Below are positions 46,319 to 57,789 of a stretch of DNA of 64,000 nt, one piece after another. The translations under genes were made by a program, and so were the position numbers. Positions within the stretch are counted from its first letter, which is position 1. Every line of letters begins with the position of its first letter. Origin of the DNA: JABABV01 sp965222755 (GTDB taxonomy: Bacteria; Bacillota_I; Bacilli_A; Mycoplasmatales; JABABV01); NCBI GenBank assembly GCA_965222755.1, contig CBDCUK010000001.1, positions 682,001 to 746,000 of the forward strand, written 5' to 3'. The notes under the pieces were generated by a model, which was not told the origin of the DNA, did not search any database, and was given only the letters and a program-made list of their open reading frames with translations.

Positions 46319-46341
46319 TAAAACAAAAAAATAAATGCTAT

Positions 46342-46473
46342 ATGGGTCAATCAAAAAATTTAGAATCAAAAATCTTTAAACAACATTTAAATAACGGAAA
46401 ATTAAAAAATATAATTTTTGCAAAAGATTGATATAGCAATGATATATTCTTTTTTAAATATTTTATTTTATAA
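46342..46473 (+). pseudogene. Short orphan ORF, possible gene fragment
   Basis: 43 codons from ATG 46342 (MGQSKNLESKIF...) to TAA, with one TGA. No ribosome site. Basic and unmatched to anything I know. The remainder of the 255-base gap 46319-46573 is promoter-like AT-rich DNA. May be chance or debris from a lost gene. Confidence 0.3.
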
Positions 46474-46573
46474 AGTTAGTAAAGTAGTCATTAAATTATA
46501 AAAATTGTATAATTTAATTATAGATATCAAATAATATAAAATAAAAATTAAATTATTAGAAAAGAGGATTAAA

Positions 46574-47728
46574 ATGAAAAAGATTTTAAGATTAAGTTTA
46601 TTGTTAGGCGCAATCAGTCCACTAGTTGGAACTTCATTACTAACGATCGTATCTTGTGGTCATAAATCTTCACCACACTCCATAACTTGAAATGGATTTA
46701 AAGATGCCGCAACCCACGAAAAAGCAATTAATATCGTTACTGCAGTTACGCCCCCATCATGAAAAGGAGCTACAAAAGATCAGTTAACTTTAGGTGATTT
46801 TCAAGTTAATGATGAAGATCGAATCATTGATCTAACTATTAATAGAAAAGTTTCAACTGATGATGTTTATACTGGTGATTTCCAAATTAGTTACATTGGT
46901 GAAAAATATAATGTTAAAAATTGAATAATTACTAAAAATCCTATTCAAAATCCAGATTGATTAAGATTCCAAAATAAAGCAAAAGCCGAAACACCAAAGA
47001 CTCTTTTAGCTTTAGTTAAAAAAACAGCAATTTGACCAAGGTTAAGATGAACATATGGAAATTCCACACAGATAGTTTGACAAGCAAATGATACTGCTGA
47101 ATTTGATGTATATGGTGGGATTGATAAAAACGACTATAATATGAAAGGCAATTTTGTCGTCAGTGAAACATATAAAAAAATTAGTTGTTTTATATCTAGA
47201 GTCGGCCATGAAGGAGCATACGACTCTGATCCAATCAAAGCCGTAATTACTTTTAAGAAGGATATTTATAATAATGCTAATTGAGTATTTAGTCAAGATA
47301 CTCAATTACAATCAAAAGCAAAAATGATGTCATTATTTCTTGATGTTGTTGATAAAGCAAAAAAGAATACAAAAAAATCTCCTTTTAATTTCAATAATTT
47401 TCAATTTACTAATTGAGCTGATATTGATGTAATAAAAGGAAAAACACCAGCTAAAATACATTCCTCATCAATTCATATAACAGATCTTTTAGAAAGTAGT
47501 GGTTATACCAATGTAATCAAGTTAGCTTTTGGAATTTATTCATCTTCGCCTGCAGCAATTACTCACGGACTTCAAATCAAAATTGTTTTTAATTTTACCG
47601 CTATACATGTTTCTCCTTATCAATTAAGTCTATATTTTGACGCTTATTTTAATAATGGTAAAAATGAAAATGATGGATTAACACCATTCAATTATACTTG
47701 AAGCGGAGTTCTAAAACTGTTAGCATAG
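46574..47728 (+). CDS. Surface lipoprotein, paralogue 1
   Basis: 384 residues. MKKILRLSLLLGAISPLVGT then TIVSC lipobox near Cys29. N-terminal repeat F.DAATHEKAINIV...W.GAT.DQL then two more related units. Close paralogue of the next gene (47850), with a DNA stretch of about 100 bases almost identical (47222-47322). No enzymatic motif; surface exposure and antigenic role are inferred. RBS AGAGGA. TAG stop. Confidence 0.78.
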
Positions 47729-47849
47729 CATTTTTTAATAATTATGACTATTTAAAAATTATACTTTTCTTTTTCGTTATGTTAAATCATATTGATTATT
47801 AAATTATATAAATAGATTATTATAAAAAATATTCGAAAGGATAACTAAA

Positions 47850-48992
47850 ATGAAAAAGATTTTAAAATTAAGTTTATTATTAGGCGCCATTCCGCCTCTT
47901 TTTGGAGTTTCATCTTTAATGATTGTTTCTTGTGCTCATAAATCATCAACAACAATGAGTTGAAGTGAATTTAAAGCTGCTGCAACCCACGAAAAAGCAA
48001 TCAATATTATTAATGCCATTATGCCACCTAAATGAAAAGATGCCACTGAAGCTCAATTATCATTAGCTAAATTTCAAGTTAATGATCAAGACGAAATCAT
48101 TAATGTGGTGATTACGAGAACGGTTTCAACCGCAGACATCTCAAGTGGAACTTTTCAAATTAGTTACAATGCTGAAAATTATGATTATCATAATTGAGTG
48201 ACTGCTAAAAAACCAACTGATAATCCAAATTGATTAAGATTCATTAATAAAGCTAAAGCTGAAACCGCTGCCAATCTTTTAAGTTATGCCAAAATTTCAG
48301 CAGCTTGGGCAACATTAAAATGAACATATGGAAATGCTGCTCAAATAATTTGAGAACCCCAAGACACAGCCGAATTTGATACTTTTGGTGGCTTGAATAA
48401 AGATGATGATTTCAATATGAAAGGTCAAGCAACTGCCGACAGTAATAATAAAACAATTACAGCAATTATCTCTAAAGTTGGCCATGCAGGACTTTATGAC
48501 TCCGATCCAATCAAAGCCGTAATTACTTTTAAGAAGGATATTTATAATAATGCTAATTGAGTATTCAGTCAAGATACTCAATTACAATCAAAAGCAAAAG
48601 TAATTTCATTATTTAATAAAGTTGTTACTGATGCAGAAAAATCAACCCCTTTTAAGTTTGATGATTTCCAATTAACTAATTGAGCCGATATTTCCGGTAT
48701 TAAATATGGACCTCTTGCTAAAAATCATTCTACGAAAACCCACATAATTGATATTTTAAATACCGATAGTCGTTATGTGAATTCGAATACTTGAAGTCTG
48801 CATTTGTCACATTCTAATGACCCTTTAAATAATCAAGGATTTCAAATGAAAATAGTATTTGGATTTGTAATAGATAGATATATTGATCCGCATCAATTAA
48901 GCGTTTACTTCGATTGTTATTTCAATAATAAGACAAACGCTAACGATGGGGTAACAGCATTTAATTACACTTGAAGTGGAATAGTGTTATAA
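47850..48992 (+). CDS. Surface lipoprotein, paralogue 2
   Basis: 380 residues. Signal peptide and lipobox MIVSC match paralogue 1. The repeat unit F.AAATHEKAINII...W.DAT.AQLSL is conserved while the central strands differ. Shares the near-identical stretch at 48499-48600 with its neighbour, pointing to recent conversion or duplication. Followed by terminator 49016-49056. RBS AAAGGA. Confidence 0.78.
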
Positions 48993-49398
48993 GTTTAAAC
49001 TATTCTTATACAATAAAAATTACATAGAAAAAATTATTTTTCTATGTAATTTTTATTTTTGTATAATTTCCAATCTATTTTCTTAAAATAATAGTAATAA
49101 GCTTTTAAAATAGGTTAATTACTATTAATATGGTATAATTGTCATACATAAATTATTAATTATACTATGCTAATGTTTAATACTTTTCATATTACTAATA
49201 TTTGACAAATTTCCAAATTTATATTAAAATGAAGTAATTCAAAATAAATAAAATATACAAAATATTGAATTTTTTAAAATTGTTAAAATGTAAAACAAAT
49301 TTTAAATTATATTAAATATCAAAATAAAAGAAATGATGCATATATATATAATATAAAAGAAATTAATAAAAAGAAATATCATCAGAGGTGATTATTAA
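48993..49398. other. Gene-free stretch, 406 bases
   Basis: Holds a terminator at 49016-49056 and an extended -10 TGGTATAAT at 49131-49139, about 260 bases before the next start. The rest is AT-rich. A long leader is possible but I see no clear riboswitch. Confidence 0.5.
49016..49056 (+). terminator. Intrinsic terminator
   Basis: AAATTACATAGAAAAA pairs with its complement, then Ts. Confidence 0.85.
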
Positions 49399-51330
49399 AT
49401 GAAACAAAAAATGAAAAAGAGATCAAAAATTATTATATCTAGTTTATCTTGTGCATTAATATTAGGTGCTTCAACAATACCTTTTATTGTACATAGTACT
49501 AAAATTAAACATACAAAAGATAATCCGCCGATTAAACCAATGAATTTAAATCCGGCACAATCTAGATTATCTCCTGATCATCATGATTTAACTCCAGCAA
49601 CTTCTGTATTCTCAAATGATAATTTACGAGTGCCTTTCTTAAATACACTAACAGCTCATTTACCGACAGGAACATTATGAACATTGTCAGACATTATTGC
49701 TACTAATATTAAAACTAATACTATTTTAATTCAAGGAAATCCAGTTACTTTTTCTAATGCGAACTTATTTGCAATCGTAACAGTTAATGGAATCAACAAA
49801 GAAGTTAAAGCTAAAGTTAGTTTCGATATTCAAACTCAAAAATATAATATTTATACTCTTAACGTATTATGAAATCCGATGTCAAATGTAACTCCTGGAA
49901 ACGATAAAATATCTGATTTAACACCTGGAAACGATAAAATATCTGATTTAACACCTGGAAACGATAAAATATCTGATTTAACACCAACAATACATAGTTT
50001 AACTCCAGCAACTTCAGTATTATCAAACGATAATCTGCAAGGACCTTTTTCTAAGGTGCTAACAGCTCATTTACCAATAGGTATGCAATGAACATTGTCA
50101 GATATCATTGCAAATAACATTACAACTAATAAAAATAATACAAATGCGAACTTATTTGCAATCGTAACAGTTAATGGAATCAACAAAGAAGTTAAAGCTA
50201 AAGTTAGTTTCGATATTCAAACTCAAAAATATAATATTTATAATTTAGTAGTTATTTGAAATAAAATATCAAACTTAACTCCTGAAGATAAACCTTGATC
50301 TGGATTCACTCCCGAAGCTAAACCTTGATCTGGATTCACTCCTGCAGCTAAACCTTGATCTGGATTCACTCCTGAAGATAAACCTTGATCTGGATTCACT
50401 CCTGCAGCTAAACCTTGATCTGGATTCACTCCTGAAGATAAACCTTTTTCTAATCTAACTCCAGCAGAAAATAACTTAACTCCAACAACTTCAGTATTCT
50501 CAAATGATAATTTACAAGGACCTTTTTCAAAAGCATTAAATAGTCATTTACCAATAGGTTCAAAATGAACATTATCTGAAATTATCGCTAGTGATATTAA
50601 AACAAATACTATTTTAATTCAAGGAAATCCAGTATCTTTTTCTACTGATGCGAACTTATTTGCCGTTGTAACAATAAACGGATCTAACAAAGCAATCAAT
50701 GCTAAAGTAAGTTTTGACATTAAAACACAAGAATACAATATTCATGATTTAGTAATTGTTTGAAGTCCGATTTCAAACTTAACACCTGATCAAAGTGATT
50801 TTAATATTTTTCAATTAAAAGCAAAAGAAGATCTAGTTCATAATTTAGCAAACATTACTTCTAAATTAACTGTAACTGGATATTATGCTAATACAAATTG
50901 AAAAGCCCAAGATGATTATACTATTAGCAATACTACAACTAATTATCAAAGTAAATTTATTACAACAACATTGACTAATAATACCCAATGTCAATATGTA
51001 ACTATTAGAATTACTTTTCATAATAATAAATATAGTTCATATAATTGAGAAGTATCCTCATCAACATCAACTTATTATTCATGAACAATTTTTGTTCAAA
51101 AAGTTGTTAAAGATTTAAATAACCGTGCTGGTGATATTGCCAATGAATACGGTTGAGCTGGTTGAAATCCTAATGATAATGTTGTAACTTCTAAAACATA
51201 TCCAACTGATAAGAGAAGTTATATTCAAGCTCAGTTAATCGACAAAACAAGAGGTTCATGAAGTAGAGAAGTAACAATTCATTTCCATCAAGATAGAGCT
51301 TATACAATTGATCAATGAGTTAACCAATAA
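49399..51330 (+). CDS. Surface protein with tandem TPxxDKxxxx repeats
   Basis: 643 residues. N-terminal hydrophobic segment SSLSCALILGASTIPFIV; the Cys lacks a good lipobox, so it may be a membrane anchor. Three copies of a ~100-residue domain (LTPATSVFSNDNL... to ...VSFDIQTQKYNIY.L.V.W) are joined by repeats: TPGNDKISDL x3 at residues 165-194 and TP(E/A)(D/A)KPWSGF x5 plus one decayed copy at 294-353. The C-terminal ~180 residues form a separate domain shared with the next gene. RBS GAGGTGAT. Likely size-variable surface antigen. Confidence 0.8.
49891..49980 (+). repeat. Three exact 30-bp tandem repeats
   Basis: Units start at 49891, 49921 and 49951; each encodes TPGNDKISDL. In phase with the gene, so gain or loss changes protein length without frameshift. 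Confidence 0.95.
50278..50457 (+). repeat. Six 30-bp tandem repeats
   Basis: Five near-identical units coding TP(E/A)(D/A)KPWSGF followed by one diverged unit ending PFSNL. Multiples of three preserve frame. Confidence 0.95.
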
Positions 51331-51688
51331 AATTTATTAAATATTTGTCTTAATCTATTAATAATAAAAAATTAAAAACACCATTAAATTAATGGTGTTT
51401 TTTTTATTACTTTTTTAGTAAGTTTGTTTAATAAATGTAATTAATGTATATAAACAACTTATTAATTATATCTTTAAAAAGTTGTTTATATAATAGATTT
51501 AATGTATTAGGATATATTACAAATTTTGATAATTTATGTAATAATGATATAATTTTATTTGTATTATAAAAATGTCTATCTATTTTTTGTAAGACGTTTT
51601 TAAAAATAAAATATTATTTTTACTAATAATTTTGTAAATATATTAAGAATGAAAAATTATCAAATTATCAAGAGAGGAGAAAATTATA
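51331..51688. other. Gene-free stretch, 358 bases
   Basis: Carries a terminator at 51374-51407 and an extended -10 TGATATAAT at 51545-51553, about 135 bases before the next ATG. No other structure found. Confidence 0.5.
51374..51407 (+). terminator. Intrinsic terminator
   Basis: AAACACCATTA/TAATGGTGTTT with a long T run. Confidence 0.8.
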
Positions 51689-53287
51689 ATGAAGAAAAAA
51701 TTAAAAATTATTCTTTCAAGTTTATCTGTTGCTACAGTTTTAGCGGCATCATCACTACCTTTTATTATTAGTGGTATTAACGCTAAAAAAAATAATGATG
51801 GGACTCCAGGAAGAAATAACATTCCATTAAAACCGGCCAAAGATATTATTATGCCATCGGAAATCACACCAGCATCATCAAGTTTCAATCCAGCAACTTT
51901 AATATTTTCAAATGCTAATTTACAAACTCCTTTCAGAGCAGAATTAGTAAAACATTTACCACAAAATGTAACTTGAAGTTTATCTAACATTACAGCTACT
52001 AACATTAGAAATAATGTCACTACTTTCTCAATCGAAGGTCAACCATTAACTTTTTCAACAGCTGATTTACAAGCAACATCAAAAATTAATGGCGAAGTAA
52101 AAATTGTTAATGCAAAAGTTAGTTTCGATATTCAAACTCAAAAATATAATATTTATACTCTTAACGTATTATGAAATCCAATGTCAAACTTAACTCCAGG
52201 AAATGATCCGTGATCAAAATTAAACCCAGCAGATAAACCTTGATCTGGATTTACTCCCGAAGATAAACCTTTTTCTAATCTAACTCCAGCAGAGAATAAC
52301 TTAACTCCAGCAACTTTAATATTTTCAAATGCTAATTTACAAACTCCTTTCAGAGCAGAATTAGTAAAACATTTACCACAAAATGTAACTTGAAGTTTAT
52401 CTAACATTACAGCTACTAACATTAGAAATAATGTCACTACTTTCTCAATCGAAGGTCAACCATTAACTTTCTCAACAGCTGATTTACAAGCAACATCAAA
52501 AATTAATGGCGAAGTAAAAATTGTTAATGCAAAAGTTAGTTTCGATATTCAAACTCAAAAATATACTATTTATAATTTAGCAGTTATTTGAAGTTCAATG
52601 TCAGATGTAACTAAATATGATCACATTGCTGCATCTACTATAACTCCAGCTAGTGATATAATACCCGCATCTAACTTAACTCCAGAACAGATTCCTGAGT
52701 CTAATTTAACACCAGCACGTTCTAATATAACTCCATCAAATTATAGTTTTAGATCATTTGAAGCAAAAGTAAAAGATGATTTAAAACACCATTTATCTCG
52801 CATTACTAACACATTACATGTTAAAGGAAACTATAATATAACTTGAAACCATAGTGATAAATATTTTATTGATACTAATAAAATTATGGTTAACAATGAG
52901 AAGAGATCAATTAGTACAACTTTAACTAATGATAGTCAATGTCAAAAAATTGATATTCAAATAACTTACCACGATGGCGCTTATCGTTTAAGTGATTGAA
53001 TAACTTCATCAAAACCAACTAGTTATTATTTATGAAGTGTTTTCAAAACTAAAGCGCTCCATGATTTGGATAATAATACTTATGGAATTATTAAAAAATT
53101 CAAATGAAAAGATTGAAACAGTACTGATAAAATTGTTATCAAAAAACAAAGTTCATTATGACAATTATATGTTAGTGCTATTTTAATTGATGAAACAACT
53201 CACAAAGTCAGTCCTACAATTATGGTTTATTACCATAATAATTTTCATAAAAGAATCCCATATAATATTGATCAGTGAGAACAGTAA
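51689..53287 (+). CDS. Surface protein, paralogue with duplicated domain
   Basis: 532 residues. Starts MKKKLKIILSSLSVATVLAAS, a signal anchor without lipobox Cys. Two copies of the ~100-residue domain, encoded by near-identical DNA (see repeat entries), separated by TPGNDPWSKL-NPADKPWSGF-TPEDKPFSNL linkers. Then a Pro/Thr-rich stretch (TPASDIIPASNLTPEQ) and the C-terminal domain shared with 49399-51330. RBS AGAGGAG. Secreted or anchored surface role inferred. Confidence 0.8.
51891..52148 (+). repeat. Duplicated domain segment, copy 1 of 2
   Basis: 258 bases nearly identical to 52308-52565; I see one or so differences. In-frame, offset 417 bases. Confidence 0.92.
52308..52565 (+). repeat. Duplicated domain segment, copy 2 of 2
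   Basis: Partner of 51891-52148. Its end (VSFDIQTQKY block) is also shared with the neighbouring gene at 49811-49870. Confidence 0.92.
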
Positions 53288-53301
53288 TAACTAAATATAA
53301 T

Positions 53302-53341
53302 TAAAAAAACACCATCTATTATAAATAATGGTGTTTTTTTT
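53302..53341 (+). terminator. Intrinsic terminator
   Basis: AAAAAACACCAT/ATGGTGTTTTTT hairpin. Confidence 0.82.
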
Positions 53342-53354
53342 GATTTATTGCATA

Positions 53355-53363
53355 TGCTATAAT
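53355..53363 (+). promoter_or_regulatory. Extended -10 promoter of lipoprotein 53473
   Basis: TGCTATAAT, 110 bases ahead of the start. Confidence 0.6.
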
Positions 53364-53472
53364 TTATATATAATGAAAAAGGATTTTATTAATAAAGATT
53401 AGATTAAATATTAATTTTAAATCAAAAGTTTTTTCCTGTTAAATAATGAAAAAACAAGGGGATGAAAATGAT

Positions 53473-54705
53473 ATGGGTTTAAGTAAAAAAATAAAATTAT
53501 CATTACTTTTTTCCTGTGCTATTATGGCACCAGTTGCAACTACTACTAGTTGTTGAGGAAGTCAAAGTAAATCTACTCATCAAACTTTTGATGAGTTTAA
53601 AACAGCAGTTGAAAAAGAAAGTTTAATAAATATTGTTAAAAATGGAAAACCAATTTTATGAGCTGGGGCAACAGCCAGTCAATTATCTGCTTATAAAACC
53701 GGTTTTCAAGTAGCTGATAATAACAATGTTTCGATTAAAATTATTTATAATAATAATCAAGGTGCTAAAATTAGTAATTTTATTATCTATTATAAAAATG
53801 ATAAAACATATAATGTTAAAAATTGAGAATCTGGTCAAGTTAGTAACTATATATCTTTTGCTGACTTTTTAAAAGCTGCTCAAAATACTGATATATTAGA
53901 TATTGTTAAAAATGCTAATCCACAATTATGACCTGGTGCTACAAAAGGGGAATTATCAGAACTAAGTTCAGGCTTTGTTGCTAAAGCAAACGTTAGTGTT
54001 TCAATTGGAATTATTTATAACAAACAAACAATTAGTACATTTACAATTAAATATGCTGAAAATACCTACTATGATCTTAAAAATTGAGCATCTAGTAAGC
54101 CAACAGAATATACTTCATTTGCAGATTATCAAAAAGCAATTAATAATATTGGAGATGCCAAAAAAATCTGATCTTCAATTTGAGATTATAAAAAAACTCA
54201 TAAAGGTATAGAATTACCCAATATTAATTTTCAAACACCAGCTGTTGATTATCAAGCTCATTTTTTAGTTGATAAAACAACATTATCAAATAATGGTAAA
54301 ACATTTACTTTAAAAATTGAAATTATCAAAAAAGGAATTGATATTTATGTTCCTAAGTTTACTTATAATTTAAATATCACTGCAACATGAACTGGGGCTG
54401 TTTTTTCAATGAATGATTGAACTTCTAATTATACATTTGATGAATATACAACTTCAATGACAGCGTTATTAACGTATCATGAATATGCTAAAAAATATCT
54501 ATCTCTAGGAAGTGATTTCACAATTGGGCATCCAATTATTGAAAAAGATGCCAATGCCATAAGTGTCACATATACGAAAAAAGATGAATCAAAAATTTTA
54601 GTTGCGACAATGGATATTGAAAATAGTAAAAATCGATTATTTGGATATTTAGATTTTAAACCAAATTCCGATCCTGATAAATCAGATGTCAGGGAATTAA
54701 AATAA
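53473..54705 (+). CDS. Surface lipoprotein with repeated N-terminal modules
   Basis: 410 residues. Only the ATG at 53473 is in frame among three nearby; AAGGGG lies at 53456-53461. Lipobox TTTSC near Cys27, with Trp next. Two repeats of F.(E/D)F(K).A...(L/I)..IVKN..P.LW.GAT..QLS..., then a third looser unit. Same module as the other lipoproteins of the array. The TAA stop lies inside the convergent terminator stem. Confidence 0.78.
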
Positions 54706-54751
54706 GACTAAAAAAAAGTAAGTTTAGCACTTACTTTTTTTTAGTCTTATT
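54701..54751. terminator. Bidirectional terminator spanning both convergent stop codons
   Basis: A perfect 22-base stem (54701-54722 with 54730-54751) and seven-base loop. Both the lipoprotein stop (54703) and the transporter stop (54747) are inside. Confidence 0.9.
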
Positions 54752-55913
54752 TTATAATCTTACTCAGCTCAATCGTTGATTGACTATTTTTAATTTCTTC
54801 ATCTAAGAAGTATTTAATAACAGGATTTTTAAAACTTGTTTTTTGATTAGTGAATAATCAATAATAAGTAATTAAAAGATATCCTTTAATTAAGAAAATA
54901 AAGACCACTGTTGAAATTAATAATTGTACAAATCCAACTCAAATAAATAACTGAACAGCAAAATGACTATTTAATGTTCCTAAATCAAAAGCATCATTTT
55001 TTGCAAATAGTTGTGCAAATAAGATTGAAGCAAAAGCTTGCGTAACTAGTGAAAAAGCAAACGAGACAAAATGAGCTTTGAATTTAGTGCTTCAAATTTT
55101 AAACATTGAAATATAAACGACAATAGTCGTTAAACTTCCAAGAGTAAATAATAAGAAGACTCAAAATCCATGATCATTAATAATGTTTTGGTGATCAAAA
55201 GCAATCAAACGCGTTACAAACAAGAAAGGCATCGTTGAAGAATAAATCCCAAATGAAGATAAATCAGCAAGAGGCTTAACAAACAAATAACGATAGGTCA
55301 TTAAGAAGAAAGCAAACAAAGCTCCAACTAATGAAATTCATCAAAATGAATGGACTAAAGTTGTAAAATTAGTATAGATATGACCGTTGTGGTCTAAAAA
55401 AGTCGCCACTGCTGGGCCAACAACAACAACATAAAGTGAAGCATTGATATCGCTAATATGGCCTTTTTTAATAAATAAAATTGCATATAAGATCATGTGA
55501 GAAAATTGAATAATAACACCAATTCATCATAATAAAATTGCAAAGTCACCAAGTCATCGTGTTGTTCCAAAACTATAAGTTGAAAACGAACCAATTGAAA
55601 TATTGTCAAATATACCCGCAAATGACATAATCACTAAACCAATTACTGGAATATGGGATGCCGTTTTCATATTCGTTGATTGTTTTAAATAATCACTAGG
55701 ATGAACTAAAACACGAACTAAGACACAAAGAATAAATAGAGCACTGATTGAAACTGTTAAGAATGGGACTCAACTAGCATTGAAAGATAAATTAACATTG
55801 AATTTAGTTTTATTGTTAGCGAAGCTACTTCACACATTTCCTAATGTTATTAGTCCAATAGCAATCGAACTTAAACCATAAGGAATTTTCAATAACCGAT
55901 TTTTAAATTTCAT
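54747..55913 (-). CDS. TDT/TehA-like transporter, copy 2
   Basis: 388 residues, about ten membrane helices. Begins MKFKNRLLKIPYGLSSIAIG, matching the start of the TDT (tellurite resistance/dicarboxylate, SLAC1-like) family, and has VIGLVIMSFAGIFDN and VGPAVAT. Substrate unknown. Close paralogue of the next gene upstream. A consensus promoter with a perfect palindrome lies 140-180 bases before its start. TGA codes its numerous Trp. Confidence 0.8.
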
Positions 55914-56053
55914 GATTTTTAATAAAATCCTCTCAAGATTAATAAAACTATTACAGATATTATTAATCGATATCTATTGTTTAAAGATGACTTTTAATAT
56001 TAACTAAGATCAATAAACAAATATTTTAAAATTGAAGGTTTTAATGTGGTTTT

Positions 56054-56096
56054 AATAATGAAACATAATAATATATTATGTTTCATTATTTGTCAA
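56054..56096 (-). promoter_or_regulatory. Promoter with perfect 17-bp inverted-repeat operator
   Basis: Minus strand: -35 TTGACA (56091-56096), 17-base spacer, -10 TATTAT (56068-56073). Arms AATAATGAAACATAATA (56054-56070) and its exact complement (56074-56090) around a 3-base centre cover spacer, -10 and start. Its position argues for a DNA operator and not an RNA hairpin. Confidence 0.75.
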
Positions 56097-56202
56097 GAAA
56101 ACTTTAATCTTGATTACTAATCTTGGTTTTTGACTATTTTAGACTATGCGATTTTGTGTTTTTGTTATTTGTTAAAATTAGAATAAAATTTAAAACAGAG
56201 CA

Positions 56203-56238
56203 TAAAAAAAAGTAAGATTAATTACCTTACTTTTTTTA
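56203..56238 (-). terminator. Intrinsic terminator of TDT copy 1
   Basis: AAAAAAAGTAAG/CTTACTTTTTTT hairpin. Confidence 0.8.
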
Positions 56239-57408
56239 TTATTTTTGTGATTTAGAAGTAATTTTATTAGTTGCTTTATGAGTTTTAATTTCTTCATCTA
56301 AGAAGTACTTAATAAAAGGATTTTTAAAACTTGTTTTTTGATTAGTGAATAATCAATAATAAGTAATTAAAACATATCCTTTAATTAAGAAAATAAAGAC
56401 AACTGTTGAAATTAATAATTCCACAAATCCAAGTCAGATAAATAATTCAACACCAAAGTGACTATTTAATGTTCCGAAGTGGAAAGGACTGCCTGGTGCA
56501 AAAAATTGAGCAAACAAGATTGAACCAAAAGCTTGCGTAATTAATGAGAAAGCAAATGATGCAAAATGAGCTTTGAATTTTGTTCTTCAAATTTTAAACA
56601 TTGAAATGTAAACAATTAAAGTTGTCATACTTCCAAGTGCAAATAATAAGAAGACTCAGAATCCATGAGCGTTAACAATGTCTTGGTGATCAAAAGCAAC
56701 TAAACGAGTTACAAATAATAATGGCATTGCTGAAGAATAAATCCCGAATGAAGAGAAATCAGCTTGTGGCTTAACGAATAAATAACGATATGTCATTAAG
56801 AAGAAAGCGATTAAAGCTCCAACTAATGAAAGTCATCATAAGAAATGCACGAAGCTAGCAAAGTTAGTATAAATATGACCAGCGTGGTTTAAAACAGTTG
56901 CGACTGCAGGACCAACAACGATTACATAAAGTGAACCATCGATATCGCTTAATTTCCCTTTTTTAATATAAAGAACTAAATATAAGATCATATGAGCGAA
57001 TTGAATGATAACACCAATTCATCATAATAGAATTGCGAATCCGCCAAGTCAATGCGTTGTTCCAAAACTATAAGTTGAAAACGAACCAATTGAAATATTG
57101 TCAAATATACCCGCAAATGACATAATCACTAAACCAATTACTGGTACGTGTGATGCTGTTTTCATATTTGTTGAATGCGCGATATAGTCTCTTGGATGAA
57201 CAATAACTCTAGCTAATAAAAATAAAATAAATATGGCACTTAGTAAAACTGTTAAGAATGGGACTCAACTAGCACTAAAAGATAAGTTAACATTGAAGGC
57301 AGATTTGTTAGTTCCAAAACTACTTCAAGCATTACCTAATGTTCCAAGTCCCAATGCAATTGAGCTTAAACCATAAGGTATTTTTAATAAACGATTTTTA
57401 AATTTCAT
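56239..57408 (-). CDS. TDT/TehA-like transporter, copy 1
   Basis: 389 residues. Very like copy 2 over its whole length (MKFKNRLLKIPYGLSSIALG start; same SIGSFSTYSFGTT block). Ten helices; cytoplasmic Lys-rich tail differs. Lies 48 bases after rbfA with no terminator between, so it may be read from the rimP-nusA-infB operon. SD GAAAGG is far (about 14 bases) from the ATG. Confidence 0.8.
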
Positions 57409-57456
57409 GATTTTTAATAAAATCCTTTCAAGTTGTTGTAAGATTAATAAATCTTG

Positions 57457-57789
57457 TTATTTCTTTAAGTTGTTTAAAATATTATCAATTTTCATACCAT
57501 CTTCAGTTGAATTATCTTGTTTAAAAACTAATTTTGGAATGATTCTTGTTGTTATTCTTTGGCTTAAAGCATGTCTTAAAACACCACTAGAGTTTTTTAA
57601 AGCTTCTAAACCTTTAATACGATCTTTTAAAAACGAAACATAAACAGTGGCTCAAGAACCATCATTAGTTAAACGCACTTCAGTAATTACTGGAAAACCT
57701 AAATTACTATTAGTTAATTCGCGATTAATTGTCATTGATAAAATTTGACCAATTTCTTTTTCAAGTCTTTTTTGTTTGATACTATTCAT
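57457..57789 (-). CDS. rbfA: Ribosome-binding factor A
   Basis: 110 residues, close to family size. MNSIKQKRLEKEIGQILSM with PVITEVRLTNDGSWATVYVSF follows RbfA, a KH-type protein helping 16S rRNA 5'-end maturation. Overlaps the end of infB by 8 bases; the usual infB-rbfA order. Confidence 0.93.

Larger units (their letters stand above)
55914..56238 (-). other. Regulatory gap between the two TDT genes, 325 bases
   Basis: Contains the leader and promoter of copy 2, the palindrome at 56054-56090, and the copy-1 terminator at 56203-56238. The Shine-Dalgarno region of copy 2 (TCAAGAGGATTTT) is a near copy of that before copy 1. Confidence 0.7.

Noticed and set aside
49891..50457. Direct repeats resembling a CRISPR array
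   Set aside because: The 30-bp units abut without unique spacers, are in frame within a protein gene, and no cas gene is present.
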